64,000 nt of DNA, from NCBI GenBank assembly GCA_019828545.1, contig JACVRA010000171.1, positions 124,001 through 188,000 of the forward strand. Direction: 5' to 3'. The notes under the pieces are model-generated. The model worked only from the letters and a program-made list of their open reading frames with translations, had not been told where the DNA came from and ran no database searches. The stretch is from Paracamarosporium sp. OC-R06-R3 (lineage: Eukaryota > Ascomycota > Dothideomycetes > Pleosporales > Didymosphaeriaceae). Numbering within the stretch: the stretch's first letter is position 1; every line of letters starts with the position of its first letter. This document shows positions 32,814 through 43,790 of this stretch, piece after piece. The translations under genes were made by a program, and so were the position numbers.

Positions 32814-32826
32814 CGGATGCGGTCCG
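32814..32826. promoter_or_regulatory. CGGA-N5-TCCG inverted repeat, GFA gene promoter
   Basis: CGGATGCGGTCCG lies 118 bases upstream of the GFA start. It begins CGGATG and ends TCCG like the FAH/GH3 element at 33951, with CGG inserted. Confidence 0.5.
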
Positions 32827-32896
32827 AAAGCATCTATCGCACAGTGCTTCTAGAGATATGTAACAGCTCGTTATACATTCTTCATCTATCTATTCT

Positions 32897-33787
32897 TCAG
32901 GGTTGCACCTGATCTTTCGCAAATACCATCTTATTCCGAATCTTCCCTAACCCACCAATTTCAATTTCAACAACATCACCATCCCTGAGATATTTTGGCT
33001 GCGCCATTCCCATCGCCACGCCCGCTGGCGTACCCGTCATAATCACACTCCCAGCCTCTAGGGTGGTTCCTTGACTTGCAAACCGCACAATTTCCTTAAC
33101 ACCAAAGAGCAGATCGCTTGTGTCGCTATCCTGCCGCAGCTCTCCGTTCACCCAGGTTTTCAAACTCTGCTTGTCTGCTAACCCTAATATCTTAGGACTG
33201 ACAATCATCGGACCAACAGGGCACCAGCCGTCGAATCCTTTTGCGAAGCACCACTGCGGTACACCACCGGCGAATGCAGGATCGCGCTGCCACTTGCGTG
33301 CACTGACGTCGTTTCCAGACGTATATCCTAGAATGTAGTCCTCGACTTGATCAGCCGGAATGTTTGACCCAGTCTTGCCAATGATAATGCACATCTCTCC
33401 TTCGTAATCTAATTCGTCGGTTGGATGTACGATCGTAGGGACGACAACATCGGCGTTCCATGATGCGATTGTAGGTGAGCCTTTGATGAAGATTGACGGA
33501 TATGGTGGAGGCTTCCGACCGCCTTCTTGGATATGTTTTTGGTAGTTGAGGCCGATGCATCGTACTATTGGAACATCTGAGGGCGAGAGTGGACCGGTGA
33601 TTTCTTTGACTGAAAGCTCCTGGCCAGTCGGCTTGAGAGAGGTAATGTTTGATCCGGTGAGCTCACGAGCCTTGAGTTGGTCGCTAGCGAGGAGAGTCTC
33701 TAGCTCTGAAGGCGCTGATATGATTGGGTCTCCATAATGGAGATTTCCGTCTTCGCCTTTGAACTGGATGAGTCGATCCCAAGACAT
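32897..33787 (-). CDS. FAH-family hydrolase, probable fumarylpyruvate (acylpyruvate) hydrolase
   Basis: Cytosolic or mitochondrial metal-dependent C-C hydrolase of the fumarylacetoacetase superfamily. I chose the ATG at 33787 (MSWDRLIQFKGEDG), giving 296 aa, which matches family length and the usual MSW-RLIRF-type start; the open frame reaches ATG codons at 33850/33856. Family motifs: RCIGLNYQKHIQE (active-site loop), metal ligands in LDYEGEMCIIIG (two Glu) and GYTSGNDVSARKWQ (Asp), and GSVIMTGTPAGVAMG near the end. In gentisate breakdown this enzyme splits fumarylpyruvate to fumarate and pyruvate (or maleylpyruvate directly to maleate). The neighbouring dioxygenase makes that the best guess. 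It is divergent from the GH3 gene. Confidence 0.88.
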   Translation of the reverse strand: MSWDRLIQFKGEDGNLHYGDPIISAPSELETLLASDQLKARELTGSNITSLKPTGQELSVKEITGPLSPSDVPIVRCIGLNYQKHIQEGGRKPPPYPSIFIKGSPTIASWNADVVVPTIVHPTDELDYEGEMCIIIGKTGSNIPADQVEDYILGYTSGNDVSARKWQRDPAFAGGVPQWCFAKGFDGWCPVGPMIVSPKILGLADKQSLKTWVNGELRQDSDTSDLLFGVKEIVRFASQGTTLEAGSVIMTGTPAGVAMGMAQPKYLRDGDVVEIEIGGLGKIRNKMVFAKDQVQP

Positions 33788-34129
33788 ATTTGTTAGCTCG
33801 GAGGCTGTAAGACGAATACGAGAATTGAGGTAAAGAATATTTCCCGACATTATCACTCCTACTCTTTTGTATACTTTCCGATGAAGGCGCTTTCGGAACC
33901 GGCTTGGAACGATTATCTAGACAAGCCATGATGGTTGAAGGTTGACGAATCGGATGTCCGCTTGAGACAACTGGAACGTTTCCGATTCGTCACTCTGCTC
34001 CCCGAACTCCCCACACACGATCATGTGCACATACAAGCATTCACCCGTCGCGTGGGGATATCGTTGCCATATTAAATCGATTACGCACAAGAAGTCTATC
34101 AATCACAACTTTTCGTGTTCCCGTAAACT
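33788..34129. promoter_or_regulatory. Divergent promoter of FAH hydrolase and GH3 glucosidase
   Basis: 342 bases between two divergent starts. It holds two paired-CGG elements, listed separately, plus another CGGAACCGG at 33894-33902, so joint control of both genes is likely. Confidence 0.6.
33944..33991. promoter_or_regulatory. 11-bp perfect inverted repeat with inner CGGA-N2-TCCG
   Basis: GACGAATCGGA at 33944-33954 and its exact reverse complement TCCGATTCGTC at 33981-33991 are separated by 26 bases. The left arm's CGGA also pairs with TCCG at 33957-33960 to form CGGATGTCCG. It sits mid-way between the two start codons. Confidence 0.6.
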
Positions 34130-36739
34130 ATGGGGGACTATACTACTGCAGCGTTTGATCTCGACAACCTCGTTGCGCAGCTCACTTTAGATGAGAAGAT
34201 CGCGCTCCTCTCTGGTATGCCATCTTTCCTTATTGATATCCAAAAATTGAGGTCTGATAAATGCAGGCAAGAACTTTTGGCATACTCGCGACATTCCTAG
34301 ACTGAACATACCTGCGCTTCGCCTGACGGACGGCCCAAATGGACCACGAGGCACTAAGTTTTTCAATGGCGTGCGAGCAGCATGCCTCCCATGCGGAACA
34401 GCTCTAGGTGCAACATGGGATGAACCACTTCTCCAGCAGGCAGGCGAGTTAATGGGTCGCGAAACGATCGCTAAGGGTGCACATGTTCTGCTAGGCCCAA
34501 CGGTGAACATTCAACGATCTCCTCTGGGCGGCCGAGGCTTTGAAAGCTTTAGCGAGGATCCAGTACTCAGCGGACAAATCGCCGCTGCAGTCATCAAGGG
34601 AATCCAAGGGACGGGGGTTTCGGCGTGCATCAAGCACTTCGTGTGCAATGATATGGAGCACGAACGTCAAGCTGTGAACTGCGTAGTCTCGGAACGTGCG
34701 CTGAGAGAGATCTACCTAGCGCCTTTTGCGATTGCGATACGTGAAGCACGACCTTGGGCGCTTATGTCATCATATAACAAGATAAATGGATTACACGTCA
34801 GTGAGAACAAAAGATTACTTACGGACGTGTTGAGAGATGAATGGGGGTTCGATGGCTTCATCATGAGTGATTGGTAGGTTATTTTAAGGTGACTTTCGGA
34901 GCATTCCTAATTATTTGTAGGTTCGGCGTCTACTCGGCTGCAGAATCAGTACAGGCTGGTTTAGACTGCGAGATGCCAGGTCCGCCGAGATTGCGTGGAC
35001 CCAACATCACAGTCTCGCTCGGGAGCCGTAGAGTGACGGAATACGACGTTGACAATCGGGTTCGGAACTTGCTCAAGCTCATCAAGCGAACAGAACCTCT
35101 GAACATTCCGACAGATGCGGAAGAGAAGGAGCTGAATGCACCGGAAACACCAGATTTTGCTCGCAAACTGGCGTCATCAGGGATTGTGTTGTTGAAGAAC
35201 GAACGTCAGATCCTGCCACTAGATCGCACTAAAACTATTGCTGTCATGGGTCCAAACGCAAAGTTCGCTGCGTACTCTGGAGGAGGCTCCGCTAATCTAA
35301 AGCCATATTATGCAGTCACCCCCTTCGAGGGCATATCGTCGGCTGCTAAAGATGTCCGGTACACATTGGGCGCGCACGCATATAAGCAACTTCCCCTCCT
35401 ATCTAATTTGACAAAAACTCACGATGGAAGAAGAGGTCTGACAGCAAAATTCTATAACGAGCCTCCCGAAGTAGTAGAGCGAACACACAAAGATGAAATC
35501 TTCGTCGACGCTTCTGACATGTTCTTGGCGGACTATGCGCATCCAGATGTTAGCCCTGAGCTCTTCTACATCGATCTCGAAGGTACACTCTCGCCTGACG
35601 TCTCGGGCGAGTATTTATTTGGATGCTCGGTGCGCGGAACTGCACAGATTTTCGTTGATGGAGAGCTCATTGTGGACAATGCCACGATGCAGACCCTTGG
35701 TGGAACGTTCATGGGAGCTGGAACTCGCGAGGAAAGGGCCTCAAAATACTTAGAGCAGGGCAGGACATACAAGGTCCTGCTACAGTTTGGTTCTGGCCTG
35801 ACGCAGACGGTAAGGAAGAAGGGTGCCACAGCTATGCGAGGTGGTGGAGTACGGGTGGGTGCTACATTGAAGACAGACCCACAGCAAGAGATTCAGAAGG
35901 CGGTTGAGTTGGCAAAAGAAGTCAATCAAGTCATCATCTGTGTAGGTTTAAGTGGAGATTGGGAATCTGAGGGTTTTGACCGACCAGACATGGATCTCCC
36001 AGGTCATACTAACGCTCTGGTATCGGCAGTAGCCAAAGCCAACCCCAATACTGTCGTGGTAAACCAATCTGGAACTCCAGTAACCATGCCTTGGATACAT
36101 GAAGTGCCGGCACTGATTCAAGCTTGGTTCGGTGGCATCGAAACCGGCAACGCAATTGCAGATGTTTTGTTTGGCGACATCAATCCCAGCGGCAAGCTAC
36201 CGCTTAGCTTTCCAATTCGCAACGAAGACAACCCTGCCTTTCTGAACCAGAGAAGCGAGAGGGGAAGAATGCTGTACGGGGAAGATATCTACGTAGGATA
36301 CCGGTTCTACGAAAAAACAAAGAAGGAAGTCTTGTTTCCCTTTGGGCACGGCCTGTCGTACACAAACTTTGCAATAGAGAACTTGCAAGTTGATGCGACA
36401 GAAGACACAATAAATGTCACTATCGACTTGGAGAATACTGGAGAAAGAGATGGTGCTGAAGTCGTTCAAGTATACGTCAGTCAGCAAGCAGCAACTGTGA
36501 CCAGACCAGAGAAGGAACTCAAGGGCTTCAAGAAGGTTTTCTTGAAGAACGGAGAGAAATCACAAGTTGGTATAAAGCTAAACAAAAAGCTTGCAACAAG
36601 CCATTGGGATGAGGAAAGGGATAGATGGGTATCAGAGGAAGGAACATACGATGTTTTGGTGGGAACCAATAGCGATCAGGTCGCTTCAAGCAGCTCTTTC
36701 CGTATTAAGAGGACAATATGGTGGAAGGGACTACATTGA
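34130..36739 (+). CDS. GH3 beta-glucosidase with PA14 domain, no secretion signal
   Basis: Retaining glycosidase that removes non-reducing beta-linked glucose (or xylose) from oligo- and aryl glycosides. Exons 34130-34214, 34267-34873 and 34921-36739 give 836 aa. Domain order: GH3 barrel from residue 10 ([33 protein letters not shown]), nucleophile D230 in FIMSDWFGVYS, which spans the second intron; second GH3 domain from about 320 ([25 protein letters not shown]), interrupted by a PA14 insert at about 400-560 ([27 protein letters not shown]); and a C-terminal Fn3-like domain. The N-terminus starts [12 protein letters not shown] with no leader, so the enzyme is cytosolic. That requires its substrate to be imported, as the nearby transporter would allow. 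It shares a divergent promoter with the FAH gene. Confidence 0.92.
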
Positions 36740-37523
36740 AGCCTGACTAATCAATACGTGTATATGGTCAATCGAGTTTCATAATAGCAAATGGCAAGGG
36801 TTAAGTATGGCCTTCAAAAACCAATTCCACGGCCTTTACAAAGGTCAACTACGTATCTAATTTCTTGTGGCGAAGAAAGTAAGCAAGGTCAGGTACAAAC
36901 ACACTTGTTTGCACCAATTAATTATGTAGTCTCGCAACGAAGGCACCGGCCGACTCTACCAAAGGGTTTCGAACGATGATTGCAATTATCGAATAACACT
37001 CTACATATAACACTCTACATGGCGGTCTCATCCCTCGAGTCCCTCCAACTTAGAATCCCATAACTGGAACGTTGCTTCGCTATTCCACGCAAATAGGGAA
37101 ACCGAGGGCCGCCACATATGAAATGGCAGGGTGGAAATGGGAACTCAGCTGAAACGGATATAAGACAAGGGGTGTAAGCGATAGCACGTGATCGGTTAAA
37201 CCTTTCGTCTTTCCTCATAGCGTCGGCACGTGCCTCGGCTTCTTTAGACCACTAATTCCGACCTTCCAACTTTACCACATATCGTGCATAGTGCACCGTG
37301 ATTTCAGCACTCTGTTATTAACGTTGGCTACTACTAGCAAATATTGTGTTCCTAGCAGCCTTAGCTTCAATTGCTGTTCCGATACAAAATCGACAGCCCC
37401 ACGGTGGCTTTTGCGAAATTGAACCCAAGATGGCGCAATCGCAGGATCTACATAGCTCAAATGCCATGTTCATGAATATATTCTCATGATAAAACAATCA
37501 AACCTATACCTGCCTAACAAACT
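36740..37523. other. intergenic, no gene seen
   Basis: Promoter region of the arylsulfotransferase-like gene. It contains a 14-base tandem duplication (36993-37020). A single CGGA at 37155 has no TCCG partner within 10 bases. Confidence 0.5.
36993..37020. repeat. 14-bp tandem duplication
   Basis: ATAACACTCTACAT occurs twice head-to-tail (36993-37006 and 37007-37020). Probably a small local duplication. Confidence 0.8.
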
Positions 37524-39183
37524 ATGAATCTCCTCTCTAGCTTGCTTTGCTTAGCATCTTGGTTGCTAGTTACAACCGTGCATGCGGATGAAACCTTCCG
37601 CAGCCGCCCTGACCTCTCTCCACCTCATCTTAATATCACCATTCTGAGTAAAAGCGAGATCTCTCCTGGCTATCTCTTCGCAGCTCCTTATTCCGGCTCT
37701 TCTGACCTCTCCCACCACTACTCCGTCCAGAAAGCGCCATACATCCTCACCAACACAGGTGACCTCGTCTGGTCTGGATTCGGCTACATCTTTCAATGGG
37801 CTGGTAATTTTCAAGCTACGCGATGGAAAGGCAAGGACGTGCTGTTTGCCTGGGAAGGTGCACTTAATGCCTTGCATGGCCATGGCCATGGCCACCATAC
37901 GTTTTTGGACCAGCATTATCGCAATGTGAAGGAAGTGAGAGGAGGTAATCGCCTGATCCCAGATTTACATGAGTTTGAGGTGGTGAATGAGAGCAGTGCA
38001 TTGCAGGAAATATATCAGCCATTGCAGATAGACTTATCACCGTTTGGTGGTAACAAGCAACAGACGTGGATTGTGGAAGGGCGATTTCAAGGTTGGTTCA
38101 TTTGCTTCCCGTATTTTAACAAGCTAAGACAATACAGAGGTCGATATTGGAACCGGTGAAGTTCTCTTTGAGTGGCGCAGCCTCGACCATGTGTCGCCCA
38201 AGGACGCAATCTTATCTTTAGAATCAGGGACCGCTGGTTCCGGGTATAACAGTGGCTCATCATGGGATTACCTGCATATCAATTCTGTAACAAAAGGAAA
38301 AGACGGGCACTATCTGTTGTCTGCGCGGCATACTTCGACGATCTACAAGATTAACGGTACCGATGGGTCGATCATCTGGCGTTTGGGGGGCAAATCATCC
38401 GACTTCGAACTTGGTCTCAACGTAGAGTTCGGCTTCCAACACCATGCACGCTACCTTAACGAGGATCCATACTTTGTAGAGGTCATCTCCTTGTTCGATA
38501 ATTCTGCTCACAGCTCCGATCTGGCATCTGTTTCGTCAAACACCAACACCCTTTCACGAGGAATATACATTAAAGTGGACCACAGCACTAAGAAAGTGAC
38601 ACTCGAACGTGAATTCTTGCCACCGGACAAACCCATATTGGCAAGATCTCAGGGATCTCTTCAAACCTTACCTAACGGTAACGTGCTCGTCAACTGGGGT
38701 TCGGAAGGCCAGATCACAGAATATACACGAGATGGAACATCTGTTTATCATGCCCATTTCGTGAGTAATAAGGTTGAAGACAGCTTGCAAAACTATCGTG
38801 CGTTCCGCTTCAACTGGACAGGACATTCTCCAGAGCCTATCGCGGTTTTCGCAGAGGAAGTGGAAGGAAGTGAGGTCGATGTGTACGTCAGCTGGAACGG
38901 TGATACCAGAACGAAGTCGTGGAAGTTTACTTGGAGCAAGGGAGACTCCGCCGGTATGACTGAGCATATCAAGGAAGTGCCAAAGACTGGGTTCGAGACA
39001 GCGTTTAGGCTGCCTTCGGGTGGTCCCATACGTGACATACGCGCGGCAGCACTGGATGGTATAGGACAGATGCTATCCGTTTCTGAGAGTATCGATGCTG
39101 TACCTGCATATTGGCTCAAAAATGGAACAACTACATTTCAACATGACGAGAAGAATGGAGACGGTTTCATCCAGGAGCTCTAG
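37524..39183 (+). CDS. Secreted arylsulfotransferase (ASST)-like beta-propeller protein
   Basis: Exons 37524-38091 and 38138-39183 (46-nt intron) give 537 aa. The leader MNLLSSLLCLASWLLVTTVHA is a clear signal peptide. The fold is a beta-propeller of the arylsulfotransferase (ASST) family common in fungi: LTNTGDLVWSGFGY, GEVLFEWRSLDHVSP, DYLHINSVTKGKDGHYLLSARHTSTIYKI, IIWRLGGKSSDF, HHARYL and LPNGNVLVNWGSEGQITEY. Bacterial ASST enzymes move sulfate between phenols, with a catalytic His. Fungal members are uncharacterised and activity is unproven. A His-rich loop (HGHGHGHH, from a GGCCAT repeat) is unusual. The gene follows the GH3 gene, but no cluster-type promoter repeat was found. Confidence 0.85.
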
Positions 39184-40444
39184 GTAAAGAAGTGAGCGAT
39201 ACCGATACATATTCTTTAGCACAACATGTATACAAATGATAAAACCATTAGCAATAAAAATACATGCCATCCCAATGCCACATACGTCTAGTCTCAATAT
39301 CTAGGCGTTCTCTCCATTGTTCCACTCATCTCTTGTCTCACCATCTACAGTAGGTTACTAAAGAACTCCGAGATTGAACTGCTCTTAGAACCGCCAGTTG
39401 GGGCTGTAACTGCGTTCGTAGCTTGGTTCGTAGCTTCTGTCGTTGTGCCAGTGCTGGAAGACTGGTCCTGTCCTGCACCTCCTTAGGCCGCTAATTAACC
39501 TAAGGTCCACTCATTAAATTTCTCAGAAAGACGGTGGGCTTCTCCGAGCTTCAAATACTCCTTGAGAGGAAATGGCATTATAGTGACGTATTGGGTGCCG
39601 AATGCGCTTGCGTGACGGCGGGGATAATATAAATCTAATAGCTGAGTCCAGAGACGTTGCAAAGCCAAAGACGGTCTATTTTGAGAGTTCTGACGGCGAG
39701 CTTAGGTTTTAAAACCGAGTTCAGAGCTTGGATGGGGGGCGAGATTTGTGTTTGAGGATATGAAGCCACTTCTGATGTAGAAGGCACGCTCTTATACTCC
39801 TAACATTCCGTGCTCAGCCATATACTTGTGTGTTGGGCTTTTGCTGTTGCCTACATGGTTTGAAAGAATCTTGATCATGTTACAAACAATCATGGTCATT
39901 TGCGTTTCTGCCACACTATCTACGCGTTGTATTGCGTATGTCGCAAGGCTGATGTGGGGGCGAGTCGATGTTGGGGGCTGTGGGTGTGCTCTGCAGCAGC
40001 TTATTGGCCGACACGAACGAAGTTGAGCGAGGGAACGAATGTGCTTTCAGTCATGAACGAAAGTGAGCAAGCAGGTCAATATTGTCGTAAGCAGTGACGT
40101 ATGCGTGTCAACGGCTCCTCCAGTTTCTATGAAGAATTATTGTGGGCTACATCCGATCTAGATCCATAAAACGCCTATCACGTTTCCAAGACTTTTGCCA
40201 CTCTGCCAATCCGTTCTTCCCAAGCCACTGTGCCGTCGTCATCTGTAACTATCCTTTACGAATGTTTCTATGCTGCATTCCGTCTTGCTTAACTCTATGT
40301 GTCGGCGGGCACAAGGCGCTTGGCCAGCCAAGCAGCTCTATGATGCTCCACCCTGTTCTTTCACTGATCTATCTATATTGGCGCATCATGGCAACACACA
40401 CGCACGGGTTTCTCTCGAACCGAACTCGCCGAAGTGCTATTCGT
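39184..40444. other. intergenic with possible gene relic
   Basis: Convergent 3' flanks of the ASST-like gene and the second Zn2Cys6 gene. Apart from the - strand relic candidate at 39345-39801 nothing is seen. Confidence 0.45.
39345..39801 (-). pseudogene. Possible gene relic or unrecognised multi-exon gene
   Basis: Three consecutive open stretches on - have protein-like composition but lie in different frames. About 39801-39637 reads SVLKPKLAVRTLKIDRLWL. 39701-39495 reads LYYPRRHASAFGTQYVTI and PFPLKEYLKLGEAHRLSEKF. 39482-39345 is a Ser/Thr/Gly-rich tail ending SSSISEFFSNLL-stop. The gaps between them are too short (about 18 nt) to be introns with the visible GT and AG, and stops interrupt the frame. 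I recognise no family. It is either a decayed gene or a gene whose splicing I cannot solve. Confidence 0.3.
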
Positions 40445-42149
40445 TCAACACTGGAACGCGTATGGTTTGCCAAAGCATTCGTCCCAGTCGGTCGCACCGG
40501 ATGCCCAGAAACTACGTAAAGCCGTTTGCGCGATGAACGCAGAGCAAGTCCCCGACTGTCGACTCATACGTGTCAGGTAATCATCTATCAGTGACTGCGT
40601 TCCAGGTCCTCGCCTGGCAGCTTCAACTCCAGCAACTACGACGGGCCAGGTGATGAAGTAATGTACCCTCGGTATCGGTGAGCTCTCGGATAGCGCTCGC
40701 GACAGTAAACGGAGCAATCGATCGCTATAGGAGCTATGGAAGTTTCCTAACGGCATTTTCGATGGAAGGATCCGTTTCAAAGATAGCATGCAGTAAAGCA
40801 CTACTGCGCAGTGGTAAATATTAGCAACGAGATCCAATATCTCGACAAAGCCGGATTGAGAAGCCGTCCAGTCAGCGGTGGAGAAGGATTGAATGCTTAG
40901 AAGTAAAGCCTCGGCTGCATCTTGGCTAGCTGTTCGTGTGGTAATTTCTTGCGCAAGCTGGACGCGGAGCCGATTGATGAATGCGATACTCTCAAAGAGC
41001 GGAAACGGACAGAGGCAGTATGAAAATATTTCCTCATGCATCTCTTCAGGTATGCTGAGCATTTGATTGAATGGTTTTAGTTGCGTCTGCGGCGTCACAG
41101 GACTTGTCGATCCGGCGAAATTCTGAATTCTAGTGTTTGATCAGTATGGGGAAAATGAATTCGTTTCATAGACTTACAAAACGAAGTGTAGGAGGCTTGC
41201 TCGAATCATAGGTGACTCGTGCCAAAGTTTAGTCAGCCCGCCACGCACTGCAATCAACCCTGCCATTGCTTCAATATGATGTCGCCATTCCATTGACGCA
41301 CAGTACTGTATCTGGCACGAGTTCAGTAAACTACAGACACTAAGAGAAGCTTTTCGTACCTCCACGGATACGAATACGATAACAGAGGATATCACTGCAT
41401 CAATCGTGTTGCTTTGTTCGCGTGTCATATGCTTTTTGCTCACTTGCATGCCGCACTGTCCGATGGTCTTGTTTAAGTCTTGTATGGCGCTGCCCCGGTG
41501 AACTAAGATCTTTGGCCAAGCAGTTCCCCCAGCAATTTCTCCCCGGTGAACTCGATACCCTAGTGTCAACGTAACCATGGTGTGGCGCATTGCGGCTGGG
41601 ATATGATGCAGCATCTCTGGAGGAACAGAAACTACGTAAGGCGAAGGACTCATCTCGTAGTAACCATGTAAGTTGGGGTAGAAGGTTTTGTTGTCTGTAG
41701 AGGAATGAACGTCAGTTAGCTCTCCATTCATATGACTATGCTGACAACTCACAGTAAAAGACCGCCTGCACTATATCCGTCGTCTCGTCTTTGATGCCCA
41801 GGCGTGGAACACCTTCTGTGAAGAGACTATCCTCCGGTTCTTCATTCGAGTGGACTTTGGCCTTCGGCCTAAATGAAAGGGGTGAGAAAGCTCGTTCCTT
41901 TCCTTTGTCTGATGCTGCGGTTAATTCAGCCATGCTTCCTACCTCTTCAGTCTCTTTTTCGACTTTTTCAACCTGAGGACGCTTCCTCTTCTCTCTGGAT
42001 TTCACTTTGCCTATCGCGAGCCATTGCAATGGTTTCTGTTTCCCATATCCTGGGCATTCAACCCCTGCTCTTTTGCACTTGGCACACCCGGGCTTACCCA
42101 AATCACACACTACTCTCCGTTTGCGACAACCCCAACAATGTTGGTCCAT
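40445..42149 (-). CDS. Zn2Cys6 transcription factor (short, type with C-terminal fungal-specific domain)
   Basis: Exons on - are 42149-41753, 41694-41360, 41311-41178 and 41129-40445; introns of 58, 48 and 48 nt all have GT-AG ends and the joined frame has 516 aa. The zinc cluster is at the very N-terminus, C5-x2-C8-x6-C15-x6-C22-x2-C25-x6-C32, in MDQHCWGCRKRRVVCDLGKP. A basic linker (REKRKRPQ) and acidic stretch follow. The rest (MSPSPYVVSVPPEMLHHIPAAMR, HHIEAMAGLIAVRGG, FESIAFINRL) matches the fungal-specific TF type with an N-terminal cluster and a helical effector domain. Targets unknown. It lies outside the motif-bearing cluster, 3.7 kb beyond the GH3 gene. Confidence 0.85.
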
Positions 42150-43790
42150 TGTATCTCATTTGCACCTCGAGCGACTTCTACAGCAAACACTTGCATTGCT
42201 TCTCAATATAAATATGTATAATCTCAGCATGTTTTGTGGTAGATGCCCGGTTTGGGATGGACGCCTTGCTTCTGTGGGGCGGCTCACGTTCTAGCGGGTA
42301 GAGTGGGTCGGGCTTAACCCCAATCCCAATCCCAAACCCTTGGCCCCTCCTTGGCCACGAAATGTTCCCAATCGGGCCGGTCGTAGTTCAAAGTACTGAC
42401 CACTGGCGACGTATAGAAATAGCCAATCGACCCTAAAACAAGGGTAACACGGGATGAACTCCAGATAAGCTCGCGCTTTTTCGACAAATCGGTAGGGTTC
42501 TCATGCTTGTTTAACGTTGTGTCCGGGAAGGATAACGTGATTGCGCTGTTCCCATTGGATCTGAAGTATACAATACGCGATCCTGCTTGTAGGTACTATC
42601 CGATGGCTATGCACATAGCCTACATGTTGAGGATAACAAACATTTGGTTTTCTGGTACAATATCCAGACGTCTCGCTAAACGTATTGAAGCTTGCGAACC
42701 GAAAGTATGGACTACAACCTCGTCCAGTTCAAAGATTCATACTACACTCGCAGTGAACACCGACCACAGGTGAAAAGCTTTGACATTGCTCAGCTGCATT
42801 CGCTAAAACTTCAGACCCATCGTCCTACCGCTCCGACCGCAATTCTAGGGGTGATACACTGCGCCATGTGAGGCGACCCACACAAGAACCACGTAAGCGA
42901 GAAGGATTTCTCATTACACTAGACGCTCCATCTCCATCCAATCGGTATTCAGCGCAGACAAAAGTATCGTTGTACGAACGACTACTGGGAAATGCTATAC
43001 TCTGTGCTTCGGGCGCAGTAGCTCTTGGCCAATGCGAGGTGCGAAAGAGGAATCTGGGCTGAGACACGTAGAAGACACTTGGACCTCATAGCAATGCCGG
43101 CTGAGCTACCCTTGTATTATGAACTCAAGCTGAGCTGAGCTGAAGACTAGGGAGTCGGTCTCTCTATGATGGTGTTATGCAAAGTCGAAAAGCACGCATG
43201 TGCTAACCTGATTCAAATGGCTTTGAAAAAATGCAGTTAGTGCGCCATTCATAAGCACACTTTGGTGTTAGTAAACGACCATGTGCCTGCTTCACATTTT
43301 TTACTCACTGGCAGCAACAGCGTCAAGCGATCTACACACACAAGGTTTGCAATACGTTTCGCATGCATAGACTCCTCATATCACTTGCCTTGAAATAGCT
43401 CCTTTTAATGCTAATGAACATGCATTAACTTCACCACTTTCGCTCTACACCGAGCTTCGAAAATTCCAAGAGAAAAAAAAAAAACTCTAATACGCACACT
43501 ACACCCAGACTACGCACTATACCACACACGTACTTCCTTACATTAATTCACCGACCGTAGGACGCCGTCCATGCTCCGTGAACAGTATGAGCATAGTTAG
43601 AAAAGCGACGATACCAATGCCCCAATCAGCACCGTCGCTATGCAATTTCAGGAACGAACAATGTCAACATTCAGAATAGCAAAGAAGGAAAGAACAAAGG
43701 AGCAAAGTAGAGATGACTGCAGTGTGTATGCAAATAGGTGCAACCCAACTCCTCCTCTTCATTGCACGCCGTTCACCGACACGAGTAACC
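42150..43790. other. 1.6-kb intergenic region
   Basis: Upstream of the Zn2Cys6 gene and downstream of the Atg2 gene. It contains an imperfect CCCAAT repeat near 42316-42340 and an A-run near 43471-43484. No credible gene. Confidence 0.5.
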
